This document shows, piece by piece, positions 11,315 through 21,504 of a stretch of DNA of 40,000 nucleotides. The stretch's first letter is position 1. The number at the start of each line of letters is the position of its first letter. The translations under genes and the position numbers were made by a program. Origin of the DNA: Halocaridina rubra (lineage: Eukaryota > Arthropoda > Malacostraca > Decapoda > Atyidae). The notes under the pieces were generated by a model. That model was not told where the DNA came from and did no database searches. It worked only from the letters and a program-made list of their open reading frames with translations. The stretch is from positions 2,501 to 42,500 of the forward strand of contig JAXCGZ010001901.1 in assembly GCA_037179515.1 (NCBI GenBank). Reading direction: 5' to 3'.

Positions 11315-12690
11315 ACAGGCGTGTTGTGACTGGTATTCTTGTCACTGAATCCATCCAATTCATCACACGACTCCCCACCCGAGGAGGATTCTGTAGCATC
11401 CGAATCGTGATGGGTATGGTTCAGCGACGCCGCCTGGATCTCCGTTACGACGGCCCCAATCTCCGTCCGGGTGTCTTCGGGCAAGGCAGGGGCGGGAACC
11501 GTGGGCTGAGGGCGCAAGGGTCGACGAGATATAGCTGCTAATCTAGCCAAGCCTTGCGAGGCTTCCACACGGCGGACTAAACTAATCAAGGCAGATGTGG
11601 ACATGCCACGCATTGTATCAGCCCGTAGGGACTCCACGCTCATTTCGGGGGTACCCGGAGACGTGGAATGACCGTCTTGCGAAGAGGCCCTTCGCTCCCT
11701 CTGTTGCGCTAGAACACATTGCGAGTAATCTAACAATTCCCGCAGTTGCCCTGAAACGGAGGCACCCAAACCACGGGCTGCCACTCGTCTCAAACGTCTC
11801 AAGAGACGCGATTGGCGACGTTCCATTTGCCACTGGCGACGACTGAGGTCATCGAGCAACAACTGTGACCTTTCCTCTTTTGAGATCTGAGGGACAACGG
11901 GGGACACCAGACTCGGCTGTCCGTGATTATTACTACTACTGCTATTACTACTCCCAGCTAAGTCCATGGCAGCAGTATCTACAGCCGCAATGACCTCTGG
12001 GTTATCTGCTAATCGCGTCAATGTATCGATAATTTCATTCATATTGGCGAAATCGCGACCTATGAGGGCCAAGAGGTCACCATCTTGGGTCACGGGTCTT
12101 TGGTTCTTATTGTCCTGGGTGGAAGGCGAGCCCTGAGTGCCCTGCTGGTTCAGGGTATCTTGCCCCATGTTGGTAGTAGTAGTAGTAGTGGTAGTGGCGG
12201 TGGTTGGAGTCGTAAAAGCAGTGGATGCCACACTCTGAATGCAATTGTTAGGGACCGATGCACTACTGCTGCTGCTATTAGTGGGTGGTTCTGTATGCGA
12301 CAGAAGGGGCGCCTGTGACACGCCCGACGAGAGGTCCATGGTAAAATGGGTGGTAGCGTGAGGGCGTGCCGGAGGGTCTCTACAACCCTCCCGCCCACAC
12401 GCCAACCCACCCGCCGCTTCTGCTGGCGGAGAAGGAGGCTTCAGAAGGCGGATTCGACGGGTGCCGTTCGTCAGGGCAGCGGTGAGATGGGCGTCGGTAC
12501 AATCGGGCGGCTCCTTCAACCCACCATACTGTAGTGAGAAATGCGTGGTCGGAGGAGGAGCTGGGCTTGTATGGGCCAAAGGGGCCTCCTCCCCGGGTCG
12601 AGTAGTGGCAGCAGCAGTGGAGTGGTGATGATGGGCAGCAGCCACGTGAAACGTCTGGGGATCCGACGCTTGAGTAAGGGCGGGGGCCAT
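11315..12690 (-). CDS. KANSL1: KANSL1/NSL1-like protein, first coding exon (partial)
   Basis: KANSL1 (NSL1; waharan in flies) is the nuclear scaffold of the NSL complex, which carries the MOF/KAT8 acetyltransferase to promoters. The exon encodes about 458 residues. The first in-frame ATG after an in-frame stop is at 12690-12688 and opens with MAPALT, as I recall for vertebrate KANSL1. A longer reading frame to 12774 would need a GTG start. Residues about 250-276 are Ser/Asn-rich and a Thr run lies near 160-175. A basic helical segment at about 284-303 (core ERRQSRLLRRLRRV) matches the conserved KANSL1 coiled region. The acidic motif DSDATESSSGGES at about 429-441 is nearly identical to the KANSL1 motif just before the conserved central domain. 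The exon ends at a strong donor (GTAAGT at 11314-11309) two bases into a codon, so the track stop at 11311 is intronic. The C-terminal PEHE part, which binds MOF, is not in this window. Low-complexity composition and diverged N-terminus are the main doubts. Confidence 0.82.
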
Positions 12691-12901
12691 AACGCCCACC
12701 CACTCCAGCGCCGGGATTGCTAGCTGCCACCCATGGCACCAGACGCCCACAACACCTCTTTCAAAATAACCCACAATTTAATGAGCCCACAATAAGAGAC
12801 ACACCATATTTTTTTCCCAAACACTTCCAGTAAATATATTATTTTATAATGAACACATTCACAATGATGCACTATTTTGGCACTATTAAAATCTCATGAC
12901 A
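12691..12901 (-). other. KANSL1: Probable 5' UTR part of KANSL1-like exon 2
   Basis: On the minus strand a run of T, then CCCTCC and GTGTAG, ends at 12902 and makes a strong 3' splice site, so the exon probably starts at 12901 and carries 211 bases of leader before the ATG at 12690. The leader holds several out-of-frame ATGs (for example near 12888 and 12734), so small upstream ORFs may damp translation. Splice use is inferred, not shown. Confidence 0.5.
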
Positions 12902-13005
12902 CTACACGGAGGGAAAAAAAAAAAACACTTAAAACCAGCCTCGTTCTGTTACTACCACATGACACACTGAAAAGAAAAGAAACAACACATTAGTAAAATC
13001 AAATC

Positions 13006-13068
<63 letters not shown>
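13006..13068. repeat. (TAA)n microsatellite
   Basis: 63-bp run upstream of the KANSL1-like exon. The following 13069-13660 is AT-rich with nothing identified. Confidence 0.95.
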
Positions 13069-13664
13069 CCCCTCCCACAATACAAACATTATTAAAACTC
13101 TTTCAACAACAGGGAAAGATTTATCGTCTTGCCTGCTTAAAAACCTTAGCTTTGAACGGAAACATCCAAGAACAAAAACAAAATGACATGCAACAAGTTA
13201 TCTTGAAAGTAAAATTTCCATTTCTTTCTCAATTAAAAAAAAAACTTCCCAGTGACTTAAAAACATTTTCAAAAATATTAACTATATTTGTCTATCTAAA
13301 ATTGTTTAGATACGAATAAACCAATAATTACATTCGTTTAGGAATAAATACAGTATTTACTCTCATTTTGATGTCATGAATCTTCATAAGTATAAAAGAA
13401 GCAGCCTTACGTAGCTGCATAGCCTCACACTGTTCTGGTCAAGACCATATTCCAATTCAAAACTACTTCAGGCTTGTATAACAATATTCCTAAATATTAA
13501 TAAAAATTCAAATTTAAATCAATACATTCATTCACAGCGTAAAGTAAACTAGTGTTTGTTCGTATATACAGCTACAATGGTACTGACTGGTATTAACATC
13601 ATCATGAAACTTAATACTAACATCAATAATATCTGTACTGTCAAAAATTGCCGGATTCTTGAAA

Positions 13665-13666
<2 letters not shown>

Positions 13667-13728
<62 letters not shown>
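13667..13728. repeat. (TAA)n bordering the hAT-like element
   Basis: 62-bp run ending directly at the presumed left end of the element. Another TAA run begins at 15107, just beyond its right end, so the element may have inserted into a TAA array. Confidence 0.9.
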
Positions 13729-15105
13729 CCGGAACTTCAGGTAAAATGCCACAAATGCCTATTTGAGCATGATTCCTGTTAAAAGCCTATTCATAGATTA
13801 TTTGCTTAAACTGCCTATTTCTGGGTTTTCAGGATAGTATCTGAAGTTTATATGAGACTGTAGCTGTTGTAACGGCGTTATTTTATACAACGTAACAATG
13901 ACTAAAAATATATTAGTGCACAGTTTAAATCGCATACGTTAGAGAAACCACACAAGCATAACACACCAGATAAACAGGCGACGAAATCGAACAACGAACT
14001 GTTTATCACACATGCAAGCTTTTGCAGCTCACTGTCACACTCTCTCTCGGCATGACAGTCAAACGATGTACGACAGCCGTAGTACGAGTAGCAAATATTT
14101 ATATAAAACAAACGTCTGACACAGAGACACTCCTCCATATCCACACGTAATTCAGCAGTACACTTGTAACTGAGCATCAGTGATAATGCCTAAAGTTGGT
14201 GCCACACCTTCTAAGAAACTGAACGATGGGATCAAAAGGAGTTTTGGAAATCATGTGTCTTCTTCTGATGGTTCTGTGTTGTTTTGCAAATGATGTAAAA
14301 AAGCTGTTAATTCGGAAAAACGTTATTTTGTTATCCAACATATACAGACAGCTATGCACAAGGGATTTGTGTAAAGCCTATGCTGACGCAAGGATTAAAC
14401 TCTGTGGAAATTAGAAAATCAGTCTCTGGGAATTTCTAAAAATGTACACAAAAGAAAATATCCCAAGTGAATCTTCATTGCGCAAAATATATGTAGAAAA
14501 CATTTACAAAATAGTTAGGCAATATATTCGAGACGAAGTAAAAGGAAAAAACAAACAAAAACGACAAAATTTGACTTTGGTAAATGCTTTGCAGCTATTT
14601 ATGGAAGTAATTGTAGAAACTGATCAAGTCCCTGATGGTAAAGGAATGTTGGTTCAACAAGTGTTCAAAAGTAATGTCGACCAATGCAGATTTAGTTCAA
14701 ATAAAAAACATAGCCAAGGTTCTTGAGGGTAAGGGCGATGCAGATGTAGTGGTTATGAGTCCAGATTTTGTTGCAAGTTTTCAGTATGCACCTACTACTT
14801 CAGTAGATGTCGAGAGATCATTCTCTTTACTTAAGCACCTTCTCGGTGATCAGAGATATAACCTGTCATTTGACAATCTAAAAAAAAAAAAAAAAAGTTA
14901 CTCGTTGTAATGTGCAATTCAAAGTCATTTTGATGTTCTGTTATTGTTCTATATTCGCTTGATTTTCATTTTTAATCCCAATATCTAGTGCTACGGTCTG
15001 TATACTACCCATTTTGAGCCTGAAAATAAATGCCTATTTTTGCCTATTTTGCATTTTATTGTGCCTCTTTTTACTTCCTTTTGTGCCTAACTTCCGGTCA
15101 TTAAA
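13729..15105 (+). mobile_element. Decayed hAT-like DNA transposon
   Basis: The left end has GCCGGAACTTCAGG and the right end CCTAACTTCCGG, an imperfect terminal inverted match. Both subterminal regions carry several GCCTATTT motifs. The interior encodes broken transposase remnants. Between TAA runs on both sides no clear 8-bp duplication can be read because of the repeat. Confidence 0.5.
14186..14930 (+). pseudogene. hAT-family transposase remnant
   Basis: Starting at an ATG at 14186, a basic N-terminus and a degenerate BED-like zinc finger can be followed (FCK, a stop, CKKAV, then IQHIQTAMHKG), so the cysteine pair is interrupted by a premature stop. The C-terminal dimerisation region is well preserved at about 14788-14880 (APTTSVDVERSFSLLKHLL, then DQRYNLSFDNLKK), a hallmark of hAT transposases. 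An A-run at 14880-14896 breaks the frame before LLVVMCNS. Between the two ends there are several frameshifts and the catalytic domain is missing or unrecognisable. It is non-functional. A short CGGBP1-like hAT derivative is the closest type I can name. Confidence 0.7.
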
Positions 15106-15319
15106 TTAATAATAATAATAATAATAATAATCGCGTAGACTTAAGAACAGCACTCAGATTAAATAATGTGCAATTCAGACATAGTTTTATGAACAAGACA
15201 ATAATAATAATAAGAATACATTGCTTATAAAATCTGTGGTAGATATATAGCCTCATGGACAAGACATAATAATAATAACAATAATAATAATAATAATAAT
15301 ATTAATAATAATAATAATA
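15106..15319. repeat. (TAA)n clusters
   Basis: TAA runs at 15107-15131, 15200-15213 and 15266-15319, separated by two diverged copies of a unit containing GAACAAGACAATAA / GGACAAGACATAAT. From 15320 to 16009 no feature is identified. Confidence 0.7.
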
Positions 15320-16009
15320 GCTATAATAGCCTACACAATTCACACCAGCCCTTAGATCAGTGTTTCTTAAACTTTTTACTTAATGCCGCACTTTGAATTT
15401 TAACAAGGAAAAAAATATTGAAAATAGGAAAATCATAAAGAAGAGTCCTGCAATAAGCATTCTCTTAAAGTAGTATTGAATTCTGAAAATAGGAAAATAA
15501 TAGAAGTCTCCTAAATTAAGCATTCATTTTCAAGACAATGTTTTATATAAGAAACTCAATTATCAGTACTTAAAGCATGAGTTATCGTTGTGTATCATTC
15601 TTCATAACTGGGGTTAAAAGCTGAACCATATGAATATTGACAGGTTAATCTATAAACTTTTACAAAGACTGAAAAACATTCATCGGTTTTATGGGTGAAG
15701 CGTTAATGGATTAATGAATGCCAATTTTGTGGTTTAGCATTCCCATATATGATTAGCAGGGGGACAGTTTTCATTCAAAGGAATTTATATATTTTTTTTT
15801 GGGGGGGGAGAGGGTGATAATGAATGATTTAAATGCCTTGAGTAAGGGAAAAGGGAAAGAATTAACCATTCCTTCTTAAAAGATGAAGGAATATTTCAAA
15901 GGCTGAAGCCAACAAGGTAGCCATACCTGTAATAAGAGATAAAACGGTTGGAAGGGCTTCAGCCTAACACGCAAGTCCACGTCTATACCCTCAGTAAAGC
16001 AGCAATAAA

Positions 16010-16047
<38 letters not shown>

Positions 16048-16071
16048 ATAATAATAATAATAATAATAATA
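16010..16071. repeat. (ACT)n then (AAT)n microsatellite
   Basis: Two adjacent trinucleotide arrays. The Ser and Ile ORF across them is an artefact. Confidence 0.93.
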
Positions 16072-17028
16072 CGTACAGAAAGCAATTATAAATATGAATA
16101 AGCATATGTGTCATGTAGCGATGAAAAAGCCGGTATGAAAATAGGCCTAATGGATAGGCCATCTATATTAACTGCTCTTGCTTTTCTCTTATTAGTTATC
16201 ATATGTAAGAATGGAGAAATTATCCAAATTTCTAATGCAGATTCCAAGAATACGGTAACAGAATTATATTTAGGCAATGTGGAATGAAAATTAGCTGCTA
16301 GATTGTGACCCAAATAAAGGAGAAACAGAGAAAAATAGAGGAAAAAGTCTACAAACAGGTTTTATGTCCATGGGTAATGCTTAAATAATAAGATTTATAT
16401 CCTTACATGGATAACTATTGATAGCAAACAAATATATATAATTTACAGGTTGTTTCTCCTTTAATTCAACGTAATGAATATGACAAAAATGGATATTTTA
16501 ACGAAATAACGTTTAAACTAGGCCTACTCCAGAGATGAAAGTTAGGTAACAATATTCTTTCTAGGTTTGATTCAATGGAGATTTCTACGGGATAATTAAA
16601 GGCTTTAAAACCAATTTAATCTAGGCCTAATCTCTTGCATAACCTTTAAAAACTTAACAACGATTCAAACACGATTTCCAACAATTTACAGAGGCAATTT
16701 TTCTCCATTATATCAATGTTTTTAAATACACTTAAAAACTATACAAGTTTAAAATTACTTTAAAATGGGCATGATACATGGAGATAATTTACTATCCCTT
16801 TACACATCAGATTAACAAAATTTAAACTAATAAAGTTCTAAGACTTCAAGCTACGTCGTCAGCATAACATGTAACGTGTAGAAACATGTAATCCTTCGTC
16901 AAACACAACTAAAGGCAAAATGATGCAAGAGCTTCTGCTTTCTAACGCCGGAACATATTAACGTTTCTCTGTTAGTAAGCTGCATTTACTAACGCCAATG
17001 CTAATAAGAGTCGTAAGTCAACAACTTC

Positions 17029-17029
<1 letters not shown>

Positions 17030-17069
<40 letters not shown>

Positions 17070-17236
17070 GTCTATATATACACTGGCCCCATCCCCTTTG
17101 TAAGCGGGTAGCCGAGCAAAGAACATTCATTCACCACGTGCTAATAATAATAATAACAATAATAATAACAATATCACTAAACATTTTGGGATGTGGGGCT
17201 ACTTAAGCTAAATATAATCACAATATCAAATTATCA

Positions 17237-17282
<46 letters not shown>

Positions 17283-17870
17283 TATAATAATAATAATTTC
17301 GGAATATGGGTCTAATCAAATTATCTATAATCTCAAAAATAAAACTGCCATATCAATATAACAATAATACTGATCACTATTAAATTGTTGTATAATGCGA
17401 AGCTAGACAAATTAGCTAGCCAATATCTACAATACAAAATTGACAAATATTACTATTACTACTACTACTACTACTACTACTACTAATAATAATAATAATA
17501 ATAATAACAATAATAATAATCATCATCATCATTATTTTAACAATAACAATAAAATCATTTTGGAATCTAGGGTTAACCAAGTTATATATAATCACAAAAA
17601 GTAACCAAATAATAATTATAATAATAATAGTAATAATAATAATAATAGTAATAATATAATAATAATAATAATAATGTCTAGTGGCACATACCAATGGGTG
17701 ATATGAATACAAAACATTTTAAAAACTCTAAAACACCTAAAAACATAATTCCAATTATTATTAGTGTCTTGGCTGGCAATGGACTAACCAAATAAAATCC
17801 AATATAATATTTTAATATCTATAGAGATTTGTTTAACAATTAGCGATGCGATAAAAGTTACTACTAATAA

Positions 17871-17901
<31 letters not shown>

Positions 17902-17907
17902 AATAAT
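17030..17907. repeat. Cluster of (TAA)n/(ACT)n arrays in AT-rich DNA
   Basis: TAA arrays at 17030-17067, 17243-17298, 17480-17519, 17609-17674 and 17863-17907 with an (ACT)n at 17451-17484. Between several of them the text TTTTGGGATNTGGGGNTA recurs in diverged form (17193, 17298, 17555), so this is a tandem, higher-order repeat. A fragment of dispersed repeat family B (CCCTTTGTAAGCGGGTAGCC) lies at 17094-17113. Confidence 0.65.
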
Positions 17908-18599
17908 GCATTTTAGGGACCACTGTCTTGAAATAACAGCGCAATCTAAAAAAAAAAAATCTGCACTAAGCAAATTTTTTGGGGTTTAAAATTTTACTAA
18001 GTATATCAAGAAGAAAATTTTAAAGAAAAAAATAAATGAATGAAAATATCGCAATTATTCTATAAAAAAAATAAATGTCCTAGTTAAATAAAAAAAGAAA
18101 TTTATTGCAGAATTAGGTTAGGTAGTTTCGCCCTCGGTCAAAGCAACGTGTTGACCACTGAAATTGTTTTTTTGTAGTTTTAAATTAAATTTTCCATATA
18201 TAATATTTTCAATCTACTAGTTAGGGGTCGGAATAAACATTTACAAAATTAAAATAAATTAATTGTTCATATCTTCAATTATATTTAATTCATGAATTGA
18301 TTAAAAGTTTATTGTTATTCACATGATAAACTACCAATTTTATTTATGTAAAATTAAAAGTTTGATGAACACATGATGAAAACTACCCCTCAAAATATTC
18401 GAAGAAGCCGTACATCCAACCGTATCGGCATCCAAGCCCGTTCTGACAGGACGGGGGGTTACCTACGGACAGATAGAACCTATGGAGGTCCCCAAACTTT
18501 TTCCTCCATTTAAACCTTTTAGAAGCATGTCAAGCTCACAAAACTATTAAATTACTCTTAATAGTTATAATTTACTTAAATGTACGTGTATATATACAC

Positions 18600-19275
18600 G
18601 TAAATTATGGCATAACGTGAGTACACGAACATATAGTATCAGCGTTGTTGGTCGTAAGGGGTCCACAGCCCTGGGGTTGTTTGTCTCCGTCGGAATAAAA
18701 CTGTATCGCGGCGCTCGCCGGTCCCACCACGTGACACTGCCGCCGCCATCGTCCCGCTAAAACCTCGAAAAACCCCCATCCGAACCCACCTTTACCCTTC
18801 TCGCAAGTTATTACACAAACCTCATCCAACACAAGCCCTGAGAGGCGCTTTGAACGGTAGAAATATAACGTTCGTTCTTTAACACACCTTTACACACACA
18901 TCTGGATGAACTTCTCGAGCGAATAACAAATAAATTCATGTATATTCCACTGGGATTTTAATTCACTAACGTCCTCCTCTCTCCACCACAGCCTAACTAA
19001 ATACACCATTTGAGTTACTGAATCATTTTCACTCTCACATTTTTCGTTTTTATTCGCCGACACTTATCCGCGCAAGAGATGACCTTTTCGTAAGTTAAAA
19101 TGGCTTTCTAAATTTTAGTTAGGTTTGTGCGATTTTACAATGAAGGATTTTAAGATTATTTTGATTAGTAGTGGGTAAAGACGAAACGAAAGACTCTCGT
19201 ATGATCTTCATGCGCAGAAGGTGACGTCATTGCGCAGTACCTCTTTGCCCGCATTGTCTGATTGGGCGGGATGGC
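18600..19275 (-). promoter_or_regulatory. CpG-rich candidate promoter and non-coding exon 1 (possibly KANSL1-like)
   Basis: This block is far richer in G+C and CpG than its AT-rich surroundings. It carries TGCGCA at 19211-19216 and 19231-19236 (half of an NRF1-type site), a perfect CRE TGACGTCA at 19222-19229, and a GC box GGGCGG with an ATTGG at 19261-19269. Read on the minus strand the last is CCAAT in its usual orientation upstream of the CRE, which favours minus-strand transcription. An E-box CACGTG lies at 18728-18733. A plausible minus-strand donor (AAAG/GTGGGT) is near 18790. The next gene downstream on that strand is the KANSL1-like exon about 6 kb away, whose leader starts at a good acceptor. 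The link is inference. Plus-strand transcription is possible too, since a GTAAGT lies near 19091. Confidence 0.4.
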
Positions 19276-20340
19276 TCTTCCACTGACGGTCATTTCGCCC
19301 CGTATTTCTCGTATTTAAACACATTTCTAATGACTAAAATAGCATATTGATTTCATTATTCAATTAATAATATATCTAGCTATATTAAAGAATATAATTT
19401 GCTTACTAAGTCATCATTATATTTAAAGATAAACGAAAAAAGCTATTTTTAAATTTATCAAAAAGGGATTGGCTACCGAACGCAGAATAGCTATGAGTTG
19501 GCTCTAATACGCACACTTAAATGACATTACAAAAGCTAGTTTTTAGCTGCATTGAATGGAATTGTGCTTTATAGTCTTAAAGCTTCTCAAATAAATTTAG
19601 AAAATATCCTCCTCACTCACGTTAAATAAGTTTCTATTAAATAACTCTCCCCATTTCCCTCGCAAAATCCGCATTTGCTGCCATTATCGACTCAGAGTAC
19701 GATACTTCTCTCTTTTCTGTACAAATTATCGTTTATTTATTACGAATTTTATATCGTTCCCTTAATGCGATATTTTACGAAAACAGCAAAACCAAGGTGC
19801 CACAAGCTTTTTATATGACTATTTTTTCTTTAAATCACTGAAATACGAACTTTAATAACAGTATTAATAATTAGTATATAAGTCTTTACATTGTCCATAA
19901 AACTGACAATATTGTGACAAATATAACACAAGAGAAAAGAAAATAATACTTTGCTGGACGTAAGTTTTATGCATTAATGACTGAATGTGTATTTTATATA
20001 AACATTCTTAATCTGCCGTATGTTGACTTCTGAGAAGTGAAGACTTGAATCACGTGAGATATAAATATTATTTTGTAAATTATTTCATCATTTGCCTGTT
20101 TCTAACGTTTCAAGAGGAATTAATTGTCATATTGCATATAATCCATAAAGTCTATTAATATATTCTCGAGAAACTAACCAAGTGGATAAATGATAAATAA
20201 ATAAATAATAATACGAATCGCGAACAAAACCCCGTGATAAGACGTACCATCAGGTTTCAGGGCGAGAAGGACGCATTGCTTACGTAATTTTCATATGGGA
20301 TATCCGGTTTTTGAAACGACTACAAATGCGTGATAAAACG
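19276..20340. other. Unassigned AT-rich sequence right of the candidate promoter
   Basis: No ORF, exon-like segment or repeat array is convincing here. It could be upstream intergenic DNA of the KANSL1-like gene. Confidence 0.4.
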
Positions 20341-20355
20341 CGAATTGATAGTAAT

Positions 20356-20388
<33 letters not shown>

Positions 20389-20438
20389 AATAATCTACAG
20401 TATTTTGAAATATTTTAAATAGAAAAGTGCGTGCACTG

Positions 20439-20494
<56 letters not shown>
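20341..20494. repeat. (TAA)n and (GA)n microsatellites
   Basis: (TAA)n at about 20358-20394 and a pure (GA)n at 20442-20494. Confidence 0.92.
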
Positions 20495-20497
<3 letters not shown>

Positions 20498-20721
20498 CAC
20501 TCCTAAGTTTTCACATGACTAGATGAAAATTTAATAAAACTCAAAAAATTTGTACCAAAAGTATATTATTACTATTTTGGCAGATCTTCTCCCAGGTAGG
20601 ATGCAGATTTTGATGAGACAATCGGCCAATGACACATATCTATTCAGCAGCCTATTTATATAACCGTTCTGTAGCAGCTTCAAACTTGAGGAATACTGCC
20701 TCTATAAATTTCATCATTCAT

Positions 20722-20769
<48 letters not shown>

Positions 20770-20784
20770 AACTACTACTACTAC
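20722..20784. repeat. (ACT)n microsatellite
   Basis: 63-bp array with one interruption. The next 300 bases are AT-rich without a feature. Confidence 0.95.
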
Positions 20785-21124
20785 ATTCGATAACTAAATA
20801 TTATTGATCTTAATGGTTTTCAAAAACTTGTTCTACTCTTCACGTTATTTCTTATATAAGATACTAGGAAACGAACTATGAAATAAGCAAGATCATAAGT
20901 TGATTTAAAAAAAATACCAAAGGAAATAGCAAAACTGGGTGGGATTTAGTGTTACTTATCAGACGATTTCAAGATACTTTCAACATCTATACCAATTCTC
21001 TCTCATTCTTAAATACTAATTATATTTTACATGTATTTGTTTATCTAATTATATATTTATTCAACTTTCTAATGAGTATTAGTTACTTAGTAATGTATTT
21101 ATTTTACTTATTTAATTGTTTTTT

Positions 21125-21320
21125 TATGAAGAGCAGTGCCACGCTTCCTTGTGTCTCGCGGATAAGGGAATGATGCCAACGGCACTCCCTCGCGATCTTG
21201 AATAGCGTCGCGTCTTCTATTATGGCCACCTGTGAGCCTGGCCTTCTGCTATCTCCTGTGAGGAACTTTAGGAATGGCAAAACGCGGGGGCTCGCCTCAC
21301 CAACCTTGCAGAAATCCGAC
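21125..21320. other. Isolated GC-rich block
   Basis: A 200-bp block of balanced composition inside AT-rich flanks, open on the minus strand for 72 codons from an ATG at 21320. The residue mix is natural but I do not recognise it. It may be a repeat fragment or a decayed exon. Confidence 0.25.
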
Positions 21321-21359
21321 ATATTTTTTTTTTAATTCGTAAATTTAGGTCTTTGCTAG

Positions 21360-21361
<2 letters not shown>

Positions 21362-21445
<84 letters not shown>
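21362..21445. repeat. (TA)n microsatellite
   Basis: About 84 bp of TA repeats, about 60 bp from the LINE 3' end. Confidence 0.96.
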
Positions 21446-21449
<4 letters not shown>

Positions 21450-21504
21450 ACCTTTACAAACGAGGCGATTATATTTGAAATTATAAAATAAATCCTAATA
21501 TTTA

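Larger units (their letters stand above)
12902..18599 (-). other. Probable first intron of the KANSL1-like gene, filled with repeats
   Basis: If the candidate exon 1 is right, this stretch is intron. It contains (TAA)n arrays, the decayed hAT-like element and otherwise AT-rich DNA with no further coding signal that I recognise. The segment 16072-17030 holds no repeat longer than a few units and no plausible exon. The segment 17908-18599 is AT-rich, with one (TTAGG)-like pair at 18113. Confidence 0.3.

Noticed and set aside
12691..12774. Extension of the KANSL1-like protein to 12774
   Set aside because: It would start at GTG. The first in-frame ATG after the upstream stop is at 12690 and gives the expected MAPALT start.
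18605..18832. 75-codon minus-strand ORF in the CpG-rich block
   Set aside because: No recognisable content. More likely leader exon sequence, and interrupted by the candidate donor near 18790.
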